A stretch of 64,000 nt of DNA from DATBLE01 sp050258035 (GTDB taxonomy: Bacteria; Actinomycetota; Thermoleophilia; Gaiellales; Gaiellaceae). The notes under the pieces were generated by a model. That model worked only from the letters and a program-made list of their open reading frames with translations. It did not search any database and was not told where the DNA came from. The stretch spans positions 1 through 64,000 of the forward strand of contig JBLMYA010000092.1 in assembly GCA_050258035.1 (NCBI GenBank). Reading direction: 5' to 3'. The position numbers and the translations under genes are program-made. The number at the start of each line of letters is the position of its first letter. The first letter of the stretch is position 1. Shown here piece after piece: positions 35,559-43,103 of this stretch.

Positions 35559-35713
35559 CGGACTCCTTTCGGTGTCCCGTAACGGGCGTGGTCAATTTCG
35601 CCCAGCCTGGTTCCCCGGGCCCCGAACGGCATCGGAAGGTGCACTGACTGCACTACGTAGATGCCCCTAGTCCGAATTGCTCGGAAGCCGCCGCTCCGAC
35701 GTCTCGGCCCGCG

Positions 35714-36145
35714 TCAGCGAACGACGATCGTGAGCACGAGCACGTTGTCGGGACCCAGCGTCTGCAGCCCCACGTCGGCCGACGCCTGGACGTTCGTCGC
35801 GGTCAAGCGGTAGATCCCGCTCCTCGGAAAGGTGATCGCGCGGCTGGTGCCGCGGACGATGCGGGGATTGCCGAGGACGATTCGCGGGCCGCGGACCTGC
35901 GCGAGGTCGAAGTCCATCGGGCACGTCGGCCTGATCACGAGCCGCGTCCCCCGCCGGATGGTGATCGTGGCCGATGGGCCGAGCACCTTGCCCGATGCCC
36001 ACACGTGGCAGCCGTGCAGCGTGTGGAGGATCGAGAGTCGAACGATCGGGGAAGCCGCGGCGATCCCGCCGATCGAACCCGATAGCGCGACGACCGCGAG
36101 GGCAGCCGCCAGAAGAAAGTGCCGACCGCGAAATCGGAGCCGCAT
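35714..36145 (-). CDS. Exported small beta protein
   Basis: This encodes 143 residues from ATG 36145. The N-terminus has a basic start and signal helix (HFLLAAALAVVALSGSIGG). The mature part has LHGCHVWASGKVLGPSATIT, TCPMDFDLAQV and SGIYRLTATNVQASADVG. It looks like a cupredoxin-like small beta-sandwich with a Cys pair, but there is no clear copper ligand set. An in-frame ATG at about 36179 would add a polar extension without a better ribosome site. Confidence 0.6.
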   Translation of the reverse strand: MRLRFRGRHFLLAAALAVVALSGSIGGIAAASPIVRLSILHTLHGCHVWASGKVLGPSATITIRRGTRLVIRPTCPMDFDLAQVRGPRIVLGNPRIVRGTSRAITFPRSGIYRLTATNVQASADVGLQTLGPDNVLVLTIVVR

Positions 36146-36346
36146 GCCGAAACGATTGCCTCGCGGTGGCTCCCCCTTCATCCGCGGGCACGCTGGTCTA
36201 GCTCTCGGGTTTTCCCCTAGCCTCGAGGCGCCGACCGTTCCATGCCTCCCATGCAGACGCCTCGTTCTTGAACGCCTGCACGTGCCAGAGCTGCCCGTCG
36301 CAGGAAGTCGTCGAGCCACTCGCGCCGCAGGAGTACCGGCAGACGG

Positions 36347-37513
36347 TCAGCCCATCCCGCCGAAAGCCGTGCAGTCGACCCAGCCGCGCTTGATGTCGGC
36401 AACTGCGCGGGCGAAGGCCCGGTACGACGGCTTCGGCTGCCAGTTCGCCCAGAGCAGGCCCGACTGCCAGCCGTCCAGCCCTCGCTCGTCCGCGAGCAGG
36501 AAGTTGAAGAACGCGCCGACATAGGGCTGGCAGGAGGCGAAGCGGAGGGCGTCGGCGAGCTGGGTCGCCTGATCGACCACCCGTCCGTCCGCGGCAGCCC
36601 GCCGTCCGTGGGCAACCGCGTCGAGCGCCCAGCGGTCGTTCTCGTGGCCGGCGTAGTCCAGCGCGAGGCCGTGCGCGACACGGGTCTGGAAGCCGTCCTC
36701 CATGTACCAGATCGACAGACGACGGCCGGGCACCGGCTGCGCGGTCCCGGTGAACCCGTCGGTCAGCACCCGGACGAGCTTGTCGTGGTCGCCCTCGCCG
36801 ATCGTGCCGCCGTCGTGGCGCGTCCACGGCGGCTCGGCCGAGGTGTTCGGGTACGGGTTGTGACCGACGGTGTCGAAGATTTGCCGGTCGCGTCCGCTCT
36901 CCCGGTACGCGGCCGCGAGCGCGGTGTAGAAGAGGACCGGCGACTCCGACGGGCGGGCCGCCGACGGGTCGTCGTTCCCGCGCGGCGCGCTCGCCGCGAT
37001 CACGTTCACGCCGGCCCGGAAGGTGTGGAGCTCGTCCCAGCACTCGGCCAGCAGCTGCTCGTAGGCGGGCGCGGCCGCGCTCGAGCCGTCCGGAGCGAAC
37101 TGTGGTCGCCAGAACCGGCCGGAGTTCGGCTCGTTCCAGATCACGACGTCGTTCACCTCCGGCGCGAGCGCGAGCAGGCGCACCACGTAGCCGCAATACT
37201 GGCGCCTGAACCGCGCGATCAGCGGCGCGTGCCGCGCACGCGAGTAGACCGCGAGCACGAGTCGCCGCCCCCGGGCGGTGTCCTCGGCGCGCCGCAGGGC
37301 GAGAACGGTCGGGCCACGCGGGCTGGACTCTCCCGGCGACCACCGGAGCGTGACTCGCACCGCGCCGATTCCGAGCCGGGCCATGTGGCCGCGGACGACC
37401 GCGGGTCTCGTCGGCGACCACTTCATCATGTCCTCCGAGACGCCGATCAGCAGCCTGTCGCCGGCGTGCGCGACGGGCGCCGTGAGCACGGCCGCGAGGA
37501 CTGCGGGGGCCAA
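36347..37513 (-). CDS. Secreted glycosidase-like protein
   Basis: This encodes about 388 residues starting at TTG 37513, giving a short signal peptide (APAVLAAVLTAPVAHA). The body is a TIM-barrel-like clan A glycosidase. VNDVVIWNEPNSGRFWRPQ carries the acid/base Glu, RQIFDTVGHNPYPNTSAEP follows, and LSIWYMEDGFQTR holds a likely nucleophile Glu. Substrate unknown. The stop falls after DCTAFGGMG. A one-base shift would continue for about 50 codons of high third-position GC with VCRYSCGASGSTTSCDGQLW and KNEASAWEAWNG, so the true C-terminus may run to about 36198. Confidence 0.7.
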   Translation of the reverse strand: MAPAVLAAVLTAPVAHAGDRLLIGVSEDMMKWSPTRPAVVRGHMARLGIGAVRVTLRWSPGESSPRGPTVLALRRAEDTARGRRLVLAVYSRARHAPLIARFRRQYCGYVVRLLALAPEVNDVVIWNEPNSGRFWRPQFAPDGSSAAAPAYEQLLAECWDELHTFRAGVNVIAASAPRGNDDPSAARPSESPVLFYTALAAAYRESGRDRQIFDTVGHNPYPNTSAEPPWTRHDGGTIGEGDHDKLVRVLTDGFTGTAQPVPGRRLSIWYMEDGFQTRVAHGLALDYAGHENDRWALDAVAHGRRAAADGRVVDQATQLADALRFASCQPYVGAFFNFLLADERGLDGWQSGLLWANWQPKPSYRAFARAVADIKRGWVDCTAFGGMG

Positions 37514-37795
37514 CGACCGTAGTAGGATCTCTTCCTCTCCCGCACGCGATTCTGGAGCGCGGGAGGGCGCCTCTCAATGGGCCGAACGGCCTAACTTCTC
37601 GCAGGTGGGACGCGCCGCGGCCGGCTTCGATGCGTTCACCGCGATCGCCGACGGAACCGGCGTCTTCTGCTGGACGGCCTCCGCGGGCCGCGGGGCGCCG
37701 GCGGATCCATCGGCTCGACGCTGCGCCGCTCCGTGTCGTGCCCGACTGGACGGCCGAGTACGAGGTCTTCTGGCAGGCGAGTGCCACGACGAGTA

Positions 37796-38119
37796 CTAGG
37801 CCCGGGTGAGCTCGACCGCGCGGCGGGCCTCGAGCTCGAAGCGGTTGTCCGCGTAGCCGCGGAGGTACGAGAGCGGCATCCGGATCGGCTCGTGCTGCAT
37901 CTGCCAGACGTGGCAGAGCTCGTGCGTGACGAGGTCGTCGCCGGCCTCGTGCACCGGGCGCCGCAGGACGACCGTCCCCCACGCCGAGTAGCCGTCGAAG
38001 CGCCCAAACCACGGCAGCCGGAAGAGCCACGGCCAGACGACGATCCGCACCCGGTCGATCCGCACCGGGTTCGGGTAGAGATCGAGCCGATCGAGCCGCG
38101 CCTTGGCGCGCTCGAGCAC
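37796..38119 (-). CDS. Small HELCH putative metalloprotease-like protein
   Basis: This encodes about 107 residues from GTG 38119. It reads RLDLYPNPVRIDRVRIVVWP, then LPWFGRFDGYSAWGTVVLR, then DDLVTHELCHVWQMQHEPIR and LSYLRGYADNRFELEARRA. HELCH is a HExxH zinc motif, and a Glu about 28 residues later (NRFELEA) could be the third ligand, as in gluzincins. There is no signal peptide. It lies about 20 bases after the one-helix membrane protein and downstream of the FtsH-like gene. I recall similar actinobacterial hypotheticals; no protease activity has been shown to my knowledge. Confidence 0.65.
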   Translation of the reverse strand: MLERAKARLDRLDLYPNPVRIDRVRIVVWPWLFRLPWFGRFDGYSAWGTVVLRRPVHEAGDDLVTHELCHVWQMQHEPIRMPLSYLRGYADNRFELEARRAVELTRA

Positions 38120-38139
38120 GGCGCGGTCGGTTGCGTCGT

Positions 38140-38961
38140 TCAGCCGGTGACGGGGGAGAGGATGACCAGCACGCTCTGGTCGGCTGCCTGCTGGAAGTCG
38201 TAGTGGAACACCCGTCCGGCGGTCAGCATCTCGATCCCGTTGGCCTGCGCCGGCGTCAACGACCCCGGTGTCATCTTCACCTCGCCGGGTGGGAGTGCGT
38301 TCTCGAGGGTCGTCTGGAGCTCGGGGCCGAGGGCGGAGCGGGGAAGGAACACGGCGCGGTTGAACAACGGGCTCTGCTGCGACACGCCTGCCGGCGGGGG
38401 CATGAAGGCGAGCACGTAGTCCGCCTGAGGCAGGTAGTGGAACGTGTAGAGCGCGAGCTCGAGCGCCTCGCGGCGCACGAGCCGGCCGCGGGCGAGCGTC
38501 GCCCGGCCGGGGATGGCTCGGTTCGCCCCGGCTCCGACCAGCTGGTAGAAGACGCCGCTCTCCGGAAAGGCGATGTCGAGTCGCTCCTGTGCCACGCCTG
38601 CCCTGCCGGAGCGGATGAGGATCGCGGACACGGGGATCGGACCCTGCGAGGACTCGATCTGCATCGGCCCCGCGACGACCGACGTGAAGAGCGCGCCGTT
38701 CTCCAGGTGGTATCGCCCCGACACGTGCCGGGCGATCTCGCGCACGCCGAGCGTGCCGGTCGCCTGCGGGGCCCAGGACGACCATGCCTGCTTCTGCTGG
38801 TGGCCGTCGTCGCGGGTCCCGAACACGACGACGAGACCAACAGCCACCCCGACGATCGCGGCCAGCACGAGGTACGCGACGGCGAACCTCCGGCGGGAGA
38901 CCGACGGCTCGGGCTTCGGCCGAGCGAGGGGGGTGGGCTGCTCGCTCACAATGTCGGCCAC
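38140..38961 (-). CDS. Single-pass membrane-anchored protein
   Basis: This encodes 273 residues. A cytoplasmic N-terminus of about 25 residues is followed by one helix (FAVAYLVLAAIVGVAVGLVVVFG). The large outside domain contains GTLGVREIARHVSGRYHLEN, ESSQGPIPVSAILIR, FPESGVFYQLVGAGANRAIP and FQQAADQSVLVILSP. It has no enzyme motif. The gene begins 16 bases inside the end of the FtsH-like gene, so the two products are probably made together. An adaptor or substrate-handling role for the protease is inference, like HflK/C beside FtsH, without sequence similarity to those. Confidence 0.65.
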   Translation of the reverse strand: MADIVSEQPTPLARPKPEPSVSRRRFAVAYLVLAAIVGVAVGLVVVFGTRDDGHQQKQAWSSWAPQATGTLGVREIARHVSGRYHLENGALFTSVVAGPMQIESSQGPIPVSAILIRSGRAGVAQERLDIAFPESGVFYQLVGAGANRAIPGRATLARGRLVRREALELALYTFHYLPQADYVLAFMPPPAGVSQQSPLFNRAVFLPRSALGPELQTTLENALPPGEVKMTPGSLTPAQANGIEMLTAGRVFHYDFQQAADQSVLVILSPVTG

Positions 38962-41360
38962 GTTTCCTCCTCGGACAGGTCGATCGTCGGCTCCTTCAGC
39001 TCGACCGAGTTGAGGAGGTCGATCAGCTCGTCGCCGTACAGCTCCTTGCGGGCGACGAGATGGTCGGCGATCGTCTCGACGCCGTGCTTGTTCTGGGCGA
39101 TGAGCTGGTAGGCGGTCACGTACGCCTGCCCGATGATCTGCGCGGCGAGCTGGCGCTTGTCGAAGTCGCGCAGGACGGCGGCGATCGAGTCGTGCTGGAA
39201 GTCGCCGCTCGCGCGGTTCATCAGCTGGAGCCCGATCGACTCGAACCGCTTCGCGACCCGCTTCCGCTCCTCCTCACGCCGCTCCACGCTCCGCCGTGCC
39301 GAGGTGTCGATCGGGATCGGATCCGGGCCCATGCCGGAGACGCCGACCATCCAGGCCGCGCGCCCGGTTGCGCTCTGCAGGTCGCCGCCGACGCCGGTGG
39401 CGTTCTCCCCGTAGAAGACCTGCTCCGCGGCGAGCGCGCCGAGCGTCCACGCCAGCTTCGCCATCTCCTCGCTCTTCCACGAGCTGAAACGCTCCTCCTT
39501 CTCGAGCGCCTGGTGGTGCCCCAGCGACCCGGCGCGCATGCGGATCGAGATCCTGGTCGACTCGGCGCCCTTGAGGAGGACGTGGGCGGCCGCGGCGTGG
39601 CCGGCCTCGTGGATCGCGACCGCGCGGGTCTCCTCCGGGACGTACTCGACGCCGACCGCGGTGCCCGACTCGACGGTGGTCATCGCCTCGATGATGTCCT
39701 CGCGGTTGAAGCTCTCACGTGCGTCGTGGTGCGCGCGGGTCAGCGCCATCGAGCAGACCTGCTCCACCATCGCCGGCGAGTAGCCGTTGGTGATCCGCGC
39801 GAGCTCGTCGCGCGCGCGCTCGGTGTCGAGCTCGGGGTCGTGGTCGACCTTGGCGAGGTAGAGGTTGAAGATGTCCTCGCGGTCTCGCTTCGTCGGTGTC
39901 CGGAACCACACGTGCCGGCCCATCCGGCCGGGGCGGCGGAGCGCCGGGTCGAGCGCCTCGAGCGGCACGTTGGTCGCCCCGATGAAGTAGATCTGGTTGC
40001 CCGCGGGCCGGGCCGCCGGCAGGCGCATCGAGACCTTGCCCACCCGGCGCGGGACGACGTACGTGGCGTCGAGGAAGTTGTTGATCCGGTTCGTCCAGAA
40101 GCGCCGCCAGAAGGGCGGGTTGTCGATCCCGTCCATCGTCACCAGCAGCTGGTTGAGCGCCAGCTGGCCCATCCCGCCGAACATCCCCGGGAAGACGCCC
40201 TGGTTGACGATGCCCGCGAGGCGCGTGTACCAGCCGGGGTAGGGCGACGGCCCCCACGGCTCGCGCTCGGCGAAGAGGCGGTCGCGCCAGCCGCGGGTCT
40301 CGAGGATCAGATCGCCGGACGAGGTCAAGGCGCCGTACGGCCCGTAGAAGCAGTTGTCGTCGAAGCGGCCGGTGGTCGCGATCATCGACGGCGCCCCGCC
40401 GAGAGAGGCGCGGCGCATCCCCACCGCGTCGATCTCGTCGATGAAGACGATGCACTGGCCGCCCCACTTGGACGCGAGGCGCTTCGCCTTACGGGCGAGG
40501 TAGCGGACGATCAGCGCGTCGATCCCGATGAACGTCTGCGCGAACCCGGAGCCCGGGATGGTGACGAAGGGCGAGTTGAAGCCGGTCGCGATCGCCTTCG
40601 CGAGCATCGTCTTGCCGGTGCCGGGAGCGCCGTGGAAGAGGATCCCGCGCTCGCGGCGACCGCCCGCCTTCTCGAACGCCTCACCCGACTGCCAGAGATT
40701 GACGATCCGGCGCACCTCCTCCTTCGCCTCCGCCTGTCCCCGCACGTCCTCGAGCTTCACGCCCCAGTTGGCGTCGCCCGGCTCGAAGCCCTTTATCTGC
40801 GAGATGCCCATCAGCATCATCGGCCCCATGAAGATCAGGAAGTTGGCGAGGAAGAGGAAGAGGACGAGGAACGCCTGCGTCCACCAGGTTCGGCTCGTGA
40901 TCGCGTCCGCGACCCCGTTCGCCATCGAGGTCGCCGTCCCCCACCAGGTGACGTCGCCGCCGAAGACCCACTGCACGACGAACACGACCGTGACGATCGA
41001 CGCGACGATCAGGAGGAACTTGAAGACCGAGCGCCAGAACCAGGCGCGGCGGCGGTTGACGACGTCCTCCTCGCGCACCTGCGCGTCGTCCACCGCGAAC
41101 AGGCTCGGCCAGGGGATGAACCGCCGGAAGACGAGGTCGAGCAGTCCGCGGAACGCGAAGACCGCGAGCGCGGTGGCGACGAGCGCCCACCCGAACGACA
41201 CGTCCTGCGCCTGCCACAGCCAGAGGAACGCCGCCGGGGCGCAGAGGACGGCGACCACCGTCGCCGACCGTCGAAGTGCCCGCCACTGGTCGTTCAGAGC
41301 GCGCTGTTCTTCGGGGGCCGAGAGCGCAGGCGGCTGTACGGCGTCGTCTGCACTACTCAT
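38946..41360 (-). CDS. FtsH-like AAA protease with two insertions
   Basis: This encodes 804 residues. Four hydrophobic segments fill residues 30-185 (FtsH has two). The AAA domain has Walker A GAPGTGKT (244-251), Walker B CIVFIDEID (303-311) and the second region of homology ALDPALRRPGRMGRH. The peptidase has HEAGH (584-588) and the third ligand Asp in GVGGDLQSATGRA. Two insertions interrupt the AAA core: about 80 residues between Walker B and LALNQLLVTMDG (from about 320), and about 45 between MDG and FIGATN. Both ATPase and protease look intact. It belongs to membrane protein quality control, but is a divergent branch. Confidence 0.85.
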   Translation of the reverse strand: MSSADDAVQPPALSAPEEQRALNDQWRALRRSATVVAVLCAPAAFLWLWQAQDVSFGWALVATALAVFAFRGLLDLVFRRFIPWPSLFAVDDAQVREEDVVNRRRAWFWRSVFKFLLIVASIVTVVFVVQWVFGGDVTWWGTATSMANGVADAITSRTWWTQAFLVLFLFLANFLIFMGPMMLMGISQIKGFEPGDANWGVKLEDVRGQAEAKEEVRRIVNLWQSGEAFEKAGGRRERGILFHGAPGTGKTMLAKAIATGFNSPFVTIPGSGFAQTFIGIDALIVRYLARKAKRLASKWGGQCIVFIDEIDAVGMRRASLGGAPSMIATTGRFDDNCFYGPYGALTSSGDLILETRGWRDRLFAEREPWGPSPYPGWYTRLAGIVNQGVFPGMFGGMGQLALNQLLVTMDGIDNPPFWRRFWTNRINNFLDATYVVPRRVGKVSMRLPAARPAGNQIYFIGATNVPLEALDPALRRPGRMGRHVWFRTPTKRDREDIFNLYLAKVDHDPELDTERARDELARITNGYSPAMVEQVCSMALTRAHHDARESFNREDIIEAMTTVESGTAVGVEYVPEETRAVAIHEAGHAAAAHVLLKGAESTRISIRMRAGSLGHHQALEKEERFSSWKSEEMAKLAWTLGALAAEQVFYGENATGVGGDLQSATGRAAWMVGVSGMGPDPIPIDTSARRSVERREEERKRVAKRFESIGLQLMNRASGDFQHDSIAAVLRDFDKRQLAAQIIGQAYVTAYQLIAQNKHGVETIADHLVARKELYGDELIDLLNSVELKEPTIDLSEEETWPTL

Positions 41361-41410
41361 TTCGCAAGTGTAAAGACGCGGGTTCTGGCGGTCGAGTTAG
41401 CCTGACGGGA

Positions 41411-42328
41411 GTGCACGCGCACGATCATGCGCACCGCGTGGAGGGTGACCGGAAGCTTCTGATCGGCGCGCTCGCGCTGATCGTCGGTCTGATGGTCGTC
41501 GAGATCGTCGCAGGCATCCTCGCCGGCTCCCTCGCTCTCCTCGCCGACGCCGGGCATCTCGTCTCCGACGCGCTGGCGCTCGGATTCGCGGTCGTCGCCG
41601 CCACGCTCGCCGCGCGGCCGGCGCACGGCCGCTGGACGTACGGCCTCGGCCGGCTCGAGATCCTCTCCGCGCAGGCGAACGGCCTTCTGCTCGCGCTCGT
41701 CGGCATCTGGATCGTGTACGGGGCGATCCGCCGCCTGGTTTCTCCGGTCGACGTCCACGGCGGCGTCGTGCTGGCCGTCGCGCTCGCCGGAATCGCCGTC
41801 AACCTCGCTGCGACCGGGGTGCTTTCGCGTGCGAGCCGCGAGAGCCTGAACGTCCGCGGGGCGTTCCTACACGTCGCCACCGACCTGATCGCCTTCGTCG
41901 GCACCGCCGTCGCCGGACTGGTCGTCCTCCTCACCGGCTGGGACCGCGTCGACCCGATCGCGGGGCTTCTGGTCGCCGCGCTGATGTTCTGGGCCGCCTT
42001 CGGGCTCGTTCGTGATTCGACCCGGGTGTTCCTCGAAGCCTCGCCGGGAAACATCGACCCGGACGACGTCGCCCGCGCGATCGTCGCCGTCCCCGATGTC
42101 CGCGAGGTGCACGACCTGCACGTCTGGACGCTGACGAGCGGCTTCCCGGTGCTCTCGGCGCACGTCCTCGTCGCGTCCGGCGCGGACTGCCACGGTCTCC
42201 GGCGCGATCTCGAGGCGATGCTCGCCGTCCGCTTCGGGCTGGACCACTCGACCCTCCAGGTCGAGCACGCGGCGGGGACGATGCAGATCGGGCCGTCCTT
42301 CCGGCGCCGCGCGCCGCTCAATCAGTAG
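41411..42328 (+). CDS. Cation diffusion facilitator (CzcD-type)
   Basis: This encodes 305 residues from GTG 41411. A short His-rich start (VHAHDHAHR) precedes six helices. Helix two has LLADAGHLVSDALALGFAV and helix five GAFLHVATDLIAFVG, supplying the HD/HD zinc-transport site. RWTYGLGRLEILSAQANG is typical of CzcD/ZitB. The C-terminal domain has VREVHDLHVWTLTSGFPVLS and DHSTLQVEH, the metal-sensing ferredoxin-like part that the other CDF in this window lacks. It exports zinc or similar ions. Confidence 0.9.
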   Translation: MHAHDHAHRVEGDRKLLIGALALIVGLMVVEIVAGILAGSLALLADAGHLVSDALALGFAVVAATLAARPAHGRWTYGLGRLEILSAQANGLLLALVGIWIVYGAIRRLVSPVDVHGGVVLAVALAGIAVNLAATGVLSRASRESLNVRGAFLHVATDLIAFVGTAVAGLVVLLTGWDRVDPIAGLLVAALMFWAAFGLVRDSTRVFLEASPGNIDPDDVARAIVAVPDVREVHDLHVWTLTSGFPVLSAHVLVASGADCHGLRRDLEAMLAVRFGLDHSTLQVEHAAGTMQIGPSFRRRAPLNQ

Positions 42329-42338
42329 ATTCCCGGCC

Positions 42339-43079
42339 GTGCCGGCCATCTCGCTCGACGGCAAGACGGCGATCGTCACAGGCGCCTCCAGCGGCTTCGG
42401 CAAGACGACGGCCAAAGCGCTCCGCGAGGCGGGCGTGAAGGTCGGTGTCGGCGCGCGCCGCGTCGAGTTGCTCGAGGGGGACTTCGTGCACCGGCTCGAC
42501 GTCACCGATCCCGAGAGCTGCGCCGCGTTCGTGGACGCAGCAGTGGAGGCGCTCGGTGGGCTCGACATCCTGGTCAACAACGCGGGCGGCGCGATCGGTC
42601 GCTACCCGTTCTGGGAGTCGAGCGAGGACGACGAGGAGTGGATGATCGAGTCGAACGTCCATGGGCTGATGCGGATGACGCGCCTCTGCCTCCCACACAT
42701 CCGCGACGGCGGACACATCGTCAACATGGACTCGATCGCCGGCCGGGGTGCCTACGAGAACGCGGCCGTCTACTGCGCGGTCAAGGCGGCCTCGGCGATG
42801 TTCAGCCAGGCCCTTCGTGAGGATCTCCTCGGGCGGCCGATCCGGGTGACCGCGCTCGCCCCCGGACTCGCCGGCGGGACCGAGTTCTCGCTCGTCCGTT
42901 TCAGGGGCGACGAGGAGAAGGCCAGGGCGGTCTACCAGGGCGTCGAGCCGCTGACCCCCGAGGACATCGCGGATTGCATCCTCTTCGCGTTGACGCGTCC
43001 GCTCCATGTGAACGTCGACGAGATCGTCGTCAAGGCCCTTGCGCAGACGAGCGGTGGCCGGATCCTTCGCGCGACCTGA
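42339..43079 (+). CDS. Short-chain dehydrogenase/reductase
   Basis: This encodes 246 residues from GTG 42339. The dinucleotide loop is VTGASSGFGKTTA; NNAGG is at the expected place; the catalytic Tyr and Lys are in YCAVKAASA; the proline turn is APGLAGGTEF. It resembles the YdfG/3-hydroxy acid dehydrogenase subgroup (TSGGRILRAT end, VYQGVEPLTPEDIAD). It lies 10 bases after the zinc transporter on the same strand and 24 before the amylo-glucosidase-like gene. Substrate: probably a small hydroxy acid, by subgroup only. Confidence 0.87.
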   Translation: MPAISLDGKTAIVTGASSGFGKTTAKALREAGVKVGVGARRVELLEGDFVHRLDVTDPESCAAFVDAAVEALGGLDILVNNAGGAIGRYPFWESSEDDEEWMIESNVHGLMRMTRLCLPHIRDGGHIVNMDSIAGRGAYENAAVYCAVKAASAMFSQALREDLLGRPIRVTALAPGLAGGTEFSLVRFRGDEEKARAVYQGVEPLTPEDIADCILFALTRPLHVNVDEIVVKALAQTSGGRILRAT

Positions 43080-43103
43080 CCGTTTCTCCCGGGGAGGAAT
43101 GGC

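Noticed and set aside
37514..37795. Short plus-strand frames between the glycosidase and the HELCH gene
   Set aside because: Pieces such as PDWTAEYEVFWQ look faintly protein-like, but no start, domain or consistent frame could be found.
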